From Clostridium sulfidigenes (GTDB lineage: Bacteria > Bacillota > Clostridia > Clostridiales > Clostridiaceae): DNA of 64,000 bases. The number at the start of each line of letters is the position of its first letter. Position 1 is the stretch's first letter. A model generated the notes under the pieces. It worked only from the letters and a program-made list of their open reading frames with translations. It made no database searches and was not told where the DNA came from. The stretch spans positions 1 through 64,000 of the forward strand of contig NZ_JPMD01000001.1 in NCBI RefSeq assembly GCF_000732635.1, written 5' to 3'. The translations under genes and the position numbers were made by a program. Shown here in pieces: positions 38,063 to 46,969 of the stretch.

Positions 38063-38081
38063 TACTACGCATAACGTATTA
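38063..38081. promoter_or_regulatory. Candidate PadR operator 1
   Basis: TACTACG-N5-CGTATTA lies just downstream of the padR -10 box. The same 7-5-7 inverted repeat recurs before the lipoprotein gene at 39184, suggesting one regulator binds both. Confidence 0.65.
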
Positions 38082-38106
38082 AGTAATGGAGGTAAAAAGA
38101 TTAAAG

Positions 38107-38427
38107 ATGGAAGATAAGTATAAACCATTAACAGAATCAACCTATTATGTGATGACAGCATTTCTTTATGAAAAACATGGATATGCTATAAAAATGTTTT
38201 TGGAAGATAAAACTCATGGCAGAATTAGTTTAGGACCTGGCACTTTATATGGAATTATAAATAAACTGAATGAAAAGAACTATTTAACCCCTATAGAAGA
38301 TGATGAGAATGACAAAAGAAACTCTTACGAGTTAACAGATGAGGGAAAAGAAGTACTTAAGAATGAATATGAAAGAATAAAAGAAATCTATACCTTTGGA
38401 GAAAGATTTATTGGTAAGAAGTTATAA
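38107..38427 (+). CDS. PadR family transcriptional regulator
   Basis: A 106-aa winged-helix repressor of the PadR-s1 type. The segment YYVMTAFLYEKHGYAIKMFL (about 14-33), LGPGTLYGIINKL (about 44-56) and YELTDEGKEVL (about 79-89) are hallmark. ATG 38107 is favoured because GGAGGT at 38088-38093 lies inside the longer reading from 38086. The adjacent DUF2812 gene is a common PadR partner, and the upstream inverted repeat suggests autoregulation. Confidence 0.92.
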   Translation: MEDKYKPLTESTYYVMTAFLYEKHGYAIKMFLEDKTHGRISLGPGTLYGIINKLNEKNYLTPIEDDENDKRNSYELTDEGKEVLKNEYERIKEIYTFGERFIGKKL

Positions 38428-38447
38428 ATTTAAAGGGAGGTAAAAAA

Positions 38448-39071
38448 GTGATTAAAAAATTTAGGTTTTTTTTAGACCCAATTGAAGGTCAGGAAAGGTG
38501 GTTAAACAATATTGCAAAACAAGGATACAAACTAGAAAGTGTATCTCAAAGGGGATGTTTATATACATTTTCAAAGGAAAAAGATAACCACTATATTTAC
38601 ACAGTGGAATTGGTTTCAAATCGCAGTAATGAGTATATTGACAATTATATAAAAGAACTAAATGATTTTGGAATTAAGTGTTTTATAAAGGGAAGTAACC
38701 TTGGACAGTATTCTTTTGGAAAATTTAAACTTAGACCATTTATTAAAGAAAGTAAATCTAGAGTTGCAACTTCTAAAAATATAAATAGGGAATTATTAAT
38801 TTTGGAAAAATCAAAGGAAAAGGATGAAGATAAATTTGAAATATATACAGATGTAGAGGATATTAATCAATATTACTCTAATATGGTTTCCTTATTTAGC
38901 TATTTTACATTAATTCCATCATTATTTTTACTTTTAGTTTTATATGATCTTCTATGGAAAGGAAACTATAATACTTTAGAATTAAAGATAATTCTTGCAA
39001 TTGTTTTATTTATATTCACAGTTTTTTGGGGATATAAAAGTTTATATTATAAGAAAAAAGTCCAAAAGTAG
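38448..39071 (+). CDS. DUF2812 domain membrane protein
   Basis: A 207-aa protein with an N-terminal DUF2812 region (about 3-110, starting KKFRFFLDPIEGQERWLNNIAKQGYKLE, key FxxxxxEGxExWLN) and two C-terminal membrane segments (about 145-165 and 177-197). DUF2812 proteins are usually encoded next to a PadR regulator, as here, and probably act in envelope or signal sensing, but no activity is known. GTG 38448 follows GGGAGG, 20 bp after padR. Confidence 0.85.
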   Translation: MIKKFRFFLDPIEGQERWLNNIAKQGYKLESVSQRGCLYTFSKEKDNHYIYTVELVSNRSNEYIDNYIKELNDFGIKCFIKGSNLGQYSFGKFKLRPFIKESKSRVATSKNINRELLILEKSKEKDEDKFEIYTDVEDINQYYSNMVSLFSYFTLIPSLFLLLVLYDLLWKGNYNTLELKIILAIVLFIFTVFWGYKSLYYKKKVQK

Positions 39072-39144
39072 AAACCTAATCAGTAAATAGATAAATAATT
39101 AAATGAAATAACAAGTAAAATATACAGAAAAAGTAAGGTCGGTA

Positions 39145-39173
39145 TTGAAGGTGTACAAAAACAATGATATAAT
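39145..39173 (+). promoter_or_regulatory. Promoter of the lipoprotein gene
   Basis: TTGAAG at 39145-39150 and TATAAT at 39168-39173, 17-bp spacing. A second TATAAT at 39182-39187 overlaps the operator. Confidence 0.55.
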
Positions 39174-39183
39174 AATTATATTA

Positions 39184-39202
39184 TAATACGAGTGACGTAT
39201 TA
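39184..39202. promoter_or_regulatory. Candidate PadR operator 2
   Basis: TAATACG-N5-CGTATTA is a perfect 7-bp inverted repeat with 5-bp spacer, differing from operator 1 by one arm base and located just downstream of a -10 box. Confidence 0.65.
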
Positions 39203-39273
39203 CAATGTAATTATCAGACAGGAGGTATAGTTAAAATTTCAAGAATATTTGTTTTATTTTTAGGAGGTATATT

Positions 39274-39669
39274 TTGAAAAAGTTAGTATTATGTTTTTTT
39301 ATCATTGCATTAACATTTATGTCATTGGTAGCTTGTAATAACTATAGTACAGAGAATTCAAGTTATAAGATTAATAGTGGAGACATAAGTAAAGATAATA
39401 ATGGGATAAAAGGTTCTTATAAAGAATACAACGGATATTATGAATATAGTGTAAAATTTACAACAGAAGAAGTGAAATTTCATATTGATTCAGAAACTTT
39501 AAATGGTGATATAAATATTAAATTGATAGACAAAGAAAAAAATGAAGTTTTTTCAGTAGAAAAACCAGATGATTTTAAAAAAGATGTGGAGATAAACAAA
39601 GATGAAAAATATACTATTGTCATAGAAGGAAAAAATCATGAAGGTGATTTTAATATTAAATGGGAATAG
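39274..39669 (+). CDS. Small lipoprotein of unknown function
   Basis: A 131-aa exported protein. The signal peptide ends in a LVAC lipobox with lipidated Cys21, so it should be anchored to the outer face of the membrane. The mature part is charged, with alternating strands (about 60-131) resembling a small beta domain; I recognise no family. The start is TTG 39274 after AGGAGGT. A possible tiny leader frame (from an AGGAGG at about 39220 to a TGA overlapping this TTG) could couple translation. The upstream inverted repeat links it to PadR control. Confidence 0.8.
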   Translation: MKKLVLCFFIIALTFMSLVACNNYSTENSSYKINSGDISKDNNGIKGSYKEYNGYYEYSVKFTTEEVKFHIDSETLNGDINIKLIDKEKNEVFSVEKPDDFKKDVEINKDEKYTIVIEGKNHEGDFNIKWE

Positions 39670-39690
39670 GTTAATTAAAATAAATACTTA

Positions 39691-39719
39691 AAAGGGGGTA
39701 AGACTCCCTTCCTTTTTTT
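39691..39719 (+). terminator. Terminator after the lipoprotein gene
   Basis: AAGGGGGT-AAG-ACTCCCTT hairpin followed by a T run. Its core resembles a mutated GGGGTCAGACCCC unit. Confidence 0.75.
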
Positions 39720-39720
39720 G

Positions 39721-39771
39721 TAACGGGGTCAGACCCCATCCCATAAAATGGGAGGAGGTCAGACCCCGTTA
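39721..39771. repeat. Palindromic GGGGTCAGACCCC (REP-like) element, copy 2
   Basis: TAACGGGGTC..CCCAT (39721-39744) pairs with ATGGG..GACCCCGTTA (39748-39771) with three mismatches around a 3-nt loop. It carries two GGGGTCAGACC cores and lies 1.7 kb from copy 1 on the far side of the padR cassette. Confidence 0.8.
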
Positions 39772-40112
39772 CTTTTTTTGGAAACCCGCATGAACACAAC
39801 AAATAGTTAACTAGTTAACTATTTATATAGTTTTATAGGTAAATAGGTAAATATAGAAATAGTCATATAGTTACCTATACAAATATTTCTATATTTACAT
39901 ATCATTTCATTGATATATTCATACAATTTTATATTTACATACCCTATATTAACTTCAATGAAATTATAAATGAAAATTTTTATTATATAAATAAAGGATT
40001 TTCATCCTAAAAAAAGAATAATAGATATTACATTTAAGAATAGAAAACTTATATTCTATATGGGAAATAAGTTATATATTATATTTCTACGATTGTAAGG
40101 GAGAAATGGATT
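39772..40112. other. Gene-free region upstream of the GGDEF/EAL gene
   Basis: About 340 bp without a gene. It is dominated by low-complexity repeats of TAGTTAACTA, GGTAAATA and ATATTTACATA types. It also contains a perfect 15-bp inverted repeat (39847-39861 with 39884-39898, 22-nt loop). No consensus promoter stands out. Confidence 0.6.
39847..39898. repeat. 15-bp inverted repeat
   Basis: GTAAATATAGAAATA at 39847-39861 is perfectly complementary to 39884-39898. It may be a hairpin or a site for a dimeric protein; function unknown. Confidence 0.6.
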
Positions 40113-42392
40113 ATGAAGAAAGTTTTGACAGTGGTATTAGTAGCAATTTTATATTTATCCTATTTCGGAGCAACCGTTGTAAAATCGAATTTTTTTGGGA
40201 ACATTTTATCTCCCATTGTAACTTTTATAGCAGCTTATTATGTTTTTAAAGGTTTTTATATGGAGGAGAAAAATAAGACATTAAAAACTTCAGGATTATT
40301 TTTGGCTCTAAGTATTTTAAACTGGGCTGTTTGTGATGTTATGTGGGCAGTGGAAGCTATAATTCTGAAAATTAATCCAGAACAAGTTAGTGCTATAGTA
40401 AGTGGGTATTTATTAACTAATTTACTGTTACTATGTTCCTTAATTATAGGTGGATATGATCAATTTAAAAAATGGAATGCAACCCAGGTTTTAATAGATA
40501 CTGTTGCAATAACAATCTGTACTATGACTTTAGTTTGGGTTATATTTTTAAATACTGATATGCAAAATGCAATACTTATGAAAAGTGATTGGATTTTTAT
40601 GATTTGTGTATTTGTAGACTTTTTAATATTTATATGGGTTGCTAGTTGGTTCTTGTCTATAAGAAAAGGGAAAATACCTTTATATTTAAGGGTCACAGCT
40701 GGTTCATATATACTTTATATAGTTTTTGATATTATTTATTATTATGAATATTTTTACAGCCTATATGAGCCCAATTCATTATTAGATGCTGCATATGTAA
40801 TTGCTTTTGGAGTGGCAGCTATAGGGTCAATTATTAAAATTAAAACTCAACATAAGATAGAACGAACTGAATTCATGAATAGTGGTAGAAATAAAAAGGG
40901 GCTTTTATTATTAACTGCTCCAATAATTTTAATCCTATTTAAAGGGGTGCAGTTAGAATATTTATTATTAATGCTTATAGTTATTACCTTTTACTATATA
41001 CATTCAAATCATGTTCAAACCAATATACTTAAAGAAGAATTATTAAAAAATGAAAGGCAATTAAACTTAAAGTTGGAAAGCAAGGTTCAGGAGAGAACAA
41101 AAGAGTTAAATGATTTGATAAATAAGGATGTAGTTACAGGATTATATAGTAGGAGATATTTTCTTCAGCAGATAGATAATAATATTAATAATCTGAAAAA
41201 AGATGAAAATATTATTCTTTTTTATATTGATTTAAATAAATATAAGATGCTAAAAACCATGTTTGGTAATTATATTGGAGAAGAAGTATTAGTGGAAATA
41301 GGAAAGAGACTTAAAGAGTATGTTTACAGAGAAGAAGATATTTTAGCTTCCTTTGGTGAGGATGTTTTTGTTCTTACTAAGGAAGGTTCTTATACCTATG
41401 AAGATGGACTAGAAATGGCTAAAAATCTTATACATGCCTGTAGCGACATATTTACCATTGAAGAGTATGATATACGAGTTACTTTAAATATAGGAATATC
41501 TATATATCCCCTTGATGCAAAAAATAGAGATGAAATGATTAAACATGCAGATATAGCCATGCTACAAGCTAGGCTATTAGGATTTAATAGGGCAATGGTC
41601 TTTACCCAAAAACTAGGAGAATTAGCATTTGCTAAAAATGAAATTGAAATTATGCTTAAAAAAGCTGACTTTAATGAAGAATTTCAATTGTATTATCAAC
41701 CACAAGTATCCATTGAAGATGAAAGAATTATAGGCTTTGAGGCACTTATGCGCTGGCAAAGAAATGATGGAAAATTCATTTCTCCTGGTGAATTTATTCC
41801 CATTGCAGAGGAAACAGGATTTATAATTCCCATAGGATATTGGGTTATGGAAAATGCCATGGCACAGCTATCCCAGTGGAAGAAAAAAACTAAAAAACAC
41901 CTTAGAATTGCAATCAATGTTTCTGTAAGACAGTTAAAGGATAATAGTTTCATTATAAAATTAAAAGAAATCATGGAAAGATATCATATTGCACCTGAAG
42001 AAGTAGAAATTGAAATTACAGAGACTTTAGAATTGGAAGAAGATATAAAAGTTAAAGATACATTGTTAAAGATTAATGCAATGGGTATTTCAATAGCTGT
42101 TGATGACTTTGGCACTGGATATTCTTCTTTATATTATTTAAAGCAGTTACCAGTAGATAGGATAAAAATAGCCAAACCTTTAGTAGACCTAATAGATAAA
42201 GATAACTATGATTATGCAATCGTTAAGGCTGTAATTACCGTTGCTAAAGCAATAGGGGTTCCTGTAATAGCTGAAGGGGTTGAAAGAAAGGAACAATTGG
42301 AATGTCTAAGAAAATTACAATGTGATGAGATTCAGGGATATTACTTTGCAAAGCCAATGCCAGCAGAAGAAATATATAAAAATTGGTTATAA
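40113..42392 (+). CDS. Membrane GGDEF/EAL protein, probable c-di-GMP phosphodiesterase
   Basis: A 759-aa protein with eight or so N-terminal membrane segments (about 1-305), a coiled coil (about 305-335), a GGDEF domain (about 340-495) and an EAL domain (about 505-755). The GGDEF signature reads FGEDV, so cyclase activity is unlikely. The EAL domain keeps EALMRW, NVSVRQL, EITET, DDFGTGYSSL and EGVE catalytic positions, so c-di-GMP hydrolysis is likely. The membrane sensor has no family I recognise. It has its own promoter region and no operon partner upstream; comEC follows at 50 bp. Confidence 0.9.
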   Translation: MKKVLTVVLVAILYLSYFGATVVKSNFFGNILSPIVTFIAAYYVFKGFYMEEKNKTLKTSGLFLALSILNWAVCDVMWAVEAIILKINPEQVSAIVSGYLLTNLLLLCSLIIGGYDQFKKWNATQVLIDTVAITICTMTLVWVIFLNTDMQNAILMKSDWIFMICVFVDFLIFIWVASWFLSIRKGKIPLYLRVTAGSYILYIVFDIIYYYEYFYSLYEPNSLLDAAYVIAFGVAAIGSIIKIKTQHKIERTEFMNSGRNKKGLLLLTAPIILILFKGVQLEYLLLMLIVITFYYIHSNHVQTNILKEELLKNERQLNLKLESKVQERTKELNDLINKDVVTGLYSRRYFLQQIDNNINNLKKDENIILFYIDLNKYKMLKTMFGNYIGEEVLVEIGKRLKEYVYREEDILASFGEDVFVLTKEGSYTYEDGLEMAKNLIHACSDIFTIEEYDIRVTLNIGISIYPLDAKNRDEMIKHADIAMLQARLLGFNRAMVFTQKLGELAFAKNEIEIMLKKADFNEEFQLYYQPQVSIEDERIIGFEALMRWQRNDGKFISPGEFIPIAEETGFIIPIGYWVMENAMAQLSQWKKKTKKHLRIAINVSVRQLKDNSFIIKLKEIMERYHIAPEEVEIEITETLELEEDIKVKDTLLKINAMGISIAVDDFGTGYSSLYYLKQLPVDRIKIAKPLVDLIDKDNYDYAIVKAVITVAKAIGVPVIAEGVERKEQLECLRKLQCDEIQGYYFAKPMPAEEIYKNWL

Positions 42393-42441
42393 AACTGAAT
42401 TACATTTTATTACTTTGGCAATGATACTACAGGGTGATATT

Positions 42442-44226
42442 ATGGATAAATCAATGGTTCAGATATGTTTGGCAGGAATTTTTGGATGTACTATATACTT
42501 TTTATATAGCTACATGGGAATTTTACCAGCTGTAGTTTTTATAGTAATTTATATACTTTTACTTAAAAAGGATTTTAAGAAACCCCTAGCTTTTATAGTT
42601 ATGGGGTTTTCTATGCTGTTTTTTATAAACTGCATTATATATTTTTATTCCATGGACCTAGGTGAAAATGTTAAATGCAGAATCGTGGAGGAAGGGAAGG
42701 ATTACTATATTGGTAGTCTCCAAAATAGAAGAATTAAAATTTTTCCTAAGAACAAGGAGATTCAATTAGGAAGGCAGTACATATTAAAAGGAGAATTTCA
42801 TAGAAAGGTAGATTATAGTAAAGGAATTGTAGGAGAGTATAACCTAATAGCTTCGAAGCCTTTAAAGGAAGATTTAATATATAAGGGATATTTGATAAAA
42901 AGTCATCTTTATAATAAGCTTTTAGCTGTTGCAGGTGAAGAAGGAGCTGCTATTATACTAGCGGTAAGTGGTGGCGATGATAGCTATATTGATTACGATA
43001 AAAGAGAAGAATTTAATGCTTTAGGTATATCTCATATAATAAGTGTATCAGGACTTCATGTATCACTAATTTATGGAGTACTTCAAAGTATAATTGGATA
43101 TAAACTAGCTTTAATAGTTCTTTTCTTTTATGTTATATTTACTGGAGGAAAAAGTTCTACCTTTAGAGCCTTTATAATGATATTTTTGCTGGTATTAGGC
43201 CCTAAGGTGAAAAAGACCTATGAAGGTATATCAGCCTTAGCCTTTGCAGCATTTTTGCTTCTGTTAATAAGACCTTACTACATATTAGATATAGGTTATG
43301 TACTTAGCTTTTTAGCCGTATTAGGAATCTTCACTTTAAATAATAAAATTAAACGGAAATTTTATAAGCTCCCCAATTTTATAGCTACCTCCCTTAGTTT
43401 AACCTTTAGCTCTATGATTTTTACTACACCCTATATAATAATGAGATTTAATGCTGTGAGTTTAGGTGGACTTATTTCTAATCTATTTTTGATTCCCTTT
43501 TACACATTTCTATTAGTTTTAGGTAATCTTATGCTTCTATTTATTAAGGTTCCAACGGTGTTTAATCTTTTGTCTCTCATTACTAACTCAGTGCTACTTA
43601 TAATTAATACCATGGAGGATTTCTTAGTTAATCTTTTGCCCTTACCCTTAGAATTTACTTACATAGAAGGGGTTATGATTCTCATATTATACCTAAGTTA
43701 TATCCTTATAAGAAGAGGGGTGAAGTCTTTAAGATACTTGCCTATATTACTATTTCTTTTAACTATAAAGCAGCAATATATAATTTATCCGGAAATAAAT
43801 TTTATAGGGGGTAAAAAGGTTGATATTGTAGAAATAAACTATGGTACCAGAAAAGTAATGGTATGTAATCAAAAGGTGAAGTTGAAATATGTCTATGAAA
43901 ATTATAAGGGGTTAGATAGAATCTATGATGAATTTGAAGAAGAGCTAACCTTAAAACTTTCAAAGCATTGCAGTATATATGTAGAAGATAAGGATGGAGC
44001 TTTCGCTTTGAAAATAAATCATAGGGGTAAAATTAGTAATATAATTATAGACAAGGAATATGAAAAAGAAGCCACTCAATGCTGTTATAAAAGCAATTCT
44101 TCATCAACAAGTCCAAACTGTGATATAATAAGGATTAACAGAAAAAGAGAAGGAATTATTCTAGGGCATTATTATGAAAACTATAAACTCATAGGTGGAG
44201 AATTATATCATAATTATGTTCACTAG
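42442..44226 (+). CDS. comEC: ComEC/Rec2-type membrane channel protein, lacking an intact metallo-beta-lactamase domain
   Basis: A polytopic protein of 594 aa. It has an N-terminal DUF4131-type region and the competence domain with HIISVSGLHVSLIYG (about 193-207) and about eight membrane helices to residue 445. Full ComEC proteins are about 750 aa and end in a metallo-beta-lactamase domain. Here the roughly 140-residue tail has no HxHxDH zinc motif, so it is either a degenerate domain or supplied by another gene. ATG 42442 is chosen for the AGGGTGAT site and to avoid overlap with the EAL gene. Confidence 0.85.
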   Translation: MDKSMVQICLAGIFGCTIYFLYSYMGILPAVVFIVIYILLLKKDFKKPLAFIVMGFSMLFFINCIIYFYSMDLGENVKCRIVEEGKDYYIGSLQNRRIKIFPKNKEIQLGRQYILKGEFHRKVDYSKGIVGEYNLIASKPLKEDLIYKGYLIKSHLYNKLLAVAGEEGAAIILAVSGGDDSYIDYDKREEFNALGISHIISVSGLHVSLIYGVLQSIIGYKLALIVLFFYVIFTGGKSSTFRAFIMIFLLVLGPKVKKTYEGISALAFAAFLLLLIRPYYILDIGYVLSFLAVLGIFTLNNKIKRKFYKLPNFIATSLSLTFSSMIFTTPYIIMRFNAVSLGGLISNLFLIPFYTFLLVLGNLMLLFIKVPTVFNLLSLITNSVLLIINTMEDFLVNLLPLPLEFTYIEGVMILILYLSYILIRRGVKSLRYLPILLFLLTIKQQYIIYPEINFIGGKKVDIVEINYGTRKVMVCNQKVKLKYVYENYKGLDRIYDEFEEELTLKLSKHCSIYVEDKDGAFALKINHRGKISNIIIDKEYEKEATQCCYKSNSSSTSPNCDIIRINRKREGIILGHYYENYKLIGGELYHNYVH

Positions 44227-44283
44227 AATAAGTATTATGCTGAAATAAGTATTATACTGAATTAAAGAGTGGAGGAATTTTTC

Positions 44284-45294
44284 TTGATAACCTTAGAACA
44301 ATTTGAAAAACACATAAAAGAAAATAAACTAAAAAATTGTTATATACTTTGTGGTTCTGATGAAGGACTTATAAAGACAGCTATAAAAAAAATAAGAAAT
44401 TCAAAGATAGATGAAAGTTTTGCTGATTTTAACTATACAAGAATTTCTGGAGATAAATTAGATGTAGATGCTTTAATAAATAATTGCGAAACTATACCCT
44501 TTATGAGTGAATATAGAATGGTAGAAATCTTTAGAGCTAACTTTTTAAGAGATAAGGGAGAAGATATAGATAGCCTTAGAAACTATCTTAAGGATATTCC
44601 TCCCTATACCTTTTTAATTATGTACTATGTATTTGAAGATGATAGAGAAAAACTTAGTAATAAGGTTAAGAAGCTTCAAAATGTATGTGAGGTTGTAAAA
44701 GTTGATAAACTAAAGGGCATGGGCCTTCAAAGTAAAGTAAAAGCCATCTTTGAAGAAAAGGGAAAGTCCATAGGAAAAAGTGAAGTTGGATACTTTTGCT
44801 CCATCATAGAAAATAACATGAACATAGTAGATAACGAGATAGAGAAGCTTATTTTATATACTGAAGGAAGGGAGATAACTAGAGAAGATATAATAAAGAT
44901 GTGTCCCTATGAAAAGGAGAATGATATATTTAATTTAGTATCCTATCTTTCAGAAAGAAATATAAAGGCAGCCATAGATACTTTAAATCAATTGATATAT
45001 AGGGGTGAAAAACCACCAAAAATTTTATCTATGATAGAGCGTCAATTTAAGCTTTTATTTGCCATAAGAATAAAGATTGGAAAAGGGATTAGAAAAGAAG
45101 ACATAGTAAAGGAATATAACCTAAATCCCTATATTGCAGATAAGATGATAGTTCAAAGTAAAAAGTTTTCTCAGGAAGCTCTAAAGAAGAATATAGAAAA
45201 TTGCATTGAAACAGAAAGTGAAATAAAAAGTAAATCTGTAGATCAAAAGAATGCCATTGAAATGCTTATGGTAAAAACCATGATGAATAAATAA
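44284..45294 (+). CDS. holA: DNA polymerase III subunit delta
   Basis: Clamp-loader delta subunit that opens the beta clamp. The 336-aa protein begins near MITLEQFEKHIKENKLKNCY, with GSDEGL near residue 25 in the degenerate nucleotide site. Three domains follow, ending in the collar helices. TTG 44284 is preferred: GGAGGAA at about 44271-44277 is the ribosome binding site and lies inside the longer reading from 44269. The order comEC-holA-rpsT is strongly conserved in Firmicutes. Confidence 0.92.
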   Translation: MITLEQFEKHIKENKLKNCYILCGSDEGLIKTAIKKIRNSKIDESFADFNYTRISGDKLDVDALINNCETIPFMSEYRMVEIFRANFLRDKGEDIDSLRNYLKDIPPYTFLIMYYVFEDDREKLSNKVKKLQNVCEVVKVDKLKGMGLQSKVKAIFEEKGKSIGKSEVGYFCSIIENNMNIVDNEIEKLILYTEGREITREDIIKMCPYEKENDIFNLVSYLSERNIKAAIDTLNQLIYRGEKPPKILSMIERQFKLLFAIRIKIGKGIRKEDIVKEYNLNPYIADKMIVQSKKFSQEALKKNIENCIETESEIKSKSVDQKNAIEMLMVKTMMNK

Positions 45295-45322
45295 AAAGGT
45301 TAAAATTTAATATATGCAAAAA

Positions 45323-45357
45323 AATAAATAACCGGTGAATACACCGGTTTATTTATT
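45323..45357. terminator. Bidirectional terminator between holA and rpsT
   Basis: AATAAATA-ACCGGTG/CACCGGT-TATTTATT hairpin. It lies between converging genes and just touches the rpsT stop codon, with A/T tracts on both sides. Confidence 0.88.
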
Positions 45358-45622
45358 AAGCAGATAATCCATTTAACTTAGCTGCTAATCTAGATTTTTT
45401 CTTAGCTGCTTTATTCTTATGTATTATGCCTTTAGAAGCAGCCATATCAAGGGCTTTAACTACAGTTTTAAAGCTTTCTTGAGCAGCAGCAACGTCATTG
45501 CTAGCTAGAACAGCTTCAAATTTCTTTATAGTTGTCTTTAAAGAAGACTTTATCATAGTGTTTCTCATAGTCTTAGCTTGAGTAACTTTGATTCTTTTTT
45601 TAGCTGACTTAATGTTTGCCAT
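45356..45622 (-). CDS. rpsT: 30S ribosomal protein S20
   Basis: An 88-aa basic helical protein that binds 16S rRNA. The start [20 protein letters not shown] and an Ala/Lys-rich C-terminus are typical. ATG 45622 follows AGGGGGTG; a reading from 45652 would overlap that site. The - strand leader (about 45623-45705) has a TATAAT-like -10 box near its far end and a GC-richer structured stretch, compatible with S20 autoregulation. Confidence 0.96.
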   Translation of the reverse strand: MANIKSAKKRIKVTQAKTMRNTMIKSSLKTTIKKFEAVLASNDVAAAQESFKTVVKALDMAASKGIIHKNKAAKKKSRLAAKLNGLSA

Positions 45623-45738
45623 TATTAATTCACCCCCTTGTAGTTTTATCAATCTCTCAGCGGCAGCTTTGGGGAAGTCTGCTTACGAGTTTCATATAAC
45701 AAAAGCTATTATAACATTAAATTTTGCGTACTTCAAGT

Positions 45739-45780
45739 AGAATTTACCTTTAACATATTAGAATTTACCTTTAACATATT
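45739..45780. repeat. 21-bp perfect tandem duplication
   Basis: The unit 45739-45759 is repeated exactly at 45760-45780 between the divergent rpsT and gpr genes. Confidence 0.9.
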
Positions 45781-45872
45781 AGTATATGAAAGAAACTTTG
45801 GGAAAAGATAAATATAAATACTAATGTATATAGGAATGATATGAAAAATACCATAAATGAGGTGTAATGATT

Positions 45873-46886
45873 ATGATGAAGGAAAGCAAGTCTAAGGATA
45901 AAGAAGAAGTAGTTTACAGTGTAAGGACAGATTTAGCGTTAGAAGCTAAAGAGATTTATAGTGAGAATAATCCTGGAAAATTATCAGGAGTAAAATCGGA
46001 GGAATATATAGATAATAACGTTAGAGTTACTGCAGTAAAAATATTAGATGAAGAAGGAGCTAAAAACATAGGAAAACCTATTGGTGAATATATCACCTTA
46101 GAATTTCCAGAATTCGTATACTATGATGGTGAGAGAATAATAGATGTAAGTGAAGTTATGGCTAAAGAGTTATCAAAGCTGATTAATCTAAATGAAGATA
46201 TGGTAGCTTTAGTGGTAGGGTTAGGTAACTGGAATATCACCGCTGATGCCGTAGGGCCAAAAGTAGTGTCAAAGATAATGATAAGTAGACACTTAAAAGA
46301 ATATGTTCCAGATAGCATTGATGAGGGGGTAAGACCAGTGTGTGCTATATCCCCCGGTGTCTTAGGACTTACAGGTATGGAAACCAGCGAAATTATAAAG
46401 GGTATAGTAGATAAGGTAAAACCTAGTGTAATAATTTGTATAGATGCTCTTGCTTCTAGGAAAACACAGAGGGTAAATAGAACTATACAGCTAGGTAATA
46501 CAGGTATATCTCCAGGAGCAGGAGTGGGAAATAGAAGATTAGAGCTCAGTGAAAAGACCCTAGGAGTCCCTGTAATAGCCATAGGAGTGCCTACAGTGGT
46601 AGATGCAGGAACTATAGCTAATGATACCATAGACTTAGTTTTAGAAAGCTTAATCAAGTCTTCAACTAAGGGAGGTGCCTTTTATAGCATGCTTAAGGAA
46701 GTTGACAGAGATGAAAGACAAACATTGATTAGAGAGGTTCTAGACCCAGAATTAGGAGGCATGGTAGTAACTCCTAAGGATATTGATAAAGTAATAGATA
46801 GTGTATCTAAAATAATTGCCAATGGCATAAACATAGCCCTTCAACCAGCTTTAACCTTAGATGATATAAATACCTATTTAAACTAA
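45873..46886 (+). CDS. gpr: Spore germination endopeptidase GPR
   Basis: Aspartic-type (A25) protease that degrades small acid-soluble spore proteins early in germination. Expected features are the N-terminal propeptide with SVRTDLALEA (the autoprocessing region, about 15-25), GLGNWNITADAVGP near 115, and the central GVPTVVDAGT near 235. The 337-aa length fits. ATG 45873 is used for spacing from GAGGTG at 45859-45864. It is followed by spoIIP, the same order as in Bacillus. Confidence 0.96.
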   Translation: MMKESKSKDKEEVVYSVRTDLALEAKEIYSENNPGKLSGVKSEEYIDNNVRVTAVKILDEEGAKNIGKPIGEYITLEFPEFVYYDGERIIDVSEVMAKELSKLINLNEDMVALVVGLGNWNITADAVGPKVVSKIMISRHLKEYVPDSIDEGVRPVCAISPGVLGLTGMETSEIIKGIVDKVKPSVIICIDALASRKTQRVNRTIQLGNTGISPGAGVGNRRLELSEKTLGVPVIAIGVPTVVDAGTIANDTIDLVLESLIKSSTKGGAFYSMLKEVDRDERQTLIREVLDPELGGMVVTPKDIDKVIDSVSKIIANGINIALQPALTLDDINTYLN

Positions 46887-46969
46887 AGTAATAAAATTTA
46901 TTCCCCCCTCATATAAATTATTAGAGTAATTAATTATACCTATGTATAACTCAAACAGGGGGGGATACG

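Noticed and set aside
46121..46657. 178-codon - strand open frame over gpr
   Set aside because: Shadow of the gpr coding sequence with no start signals.
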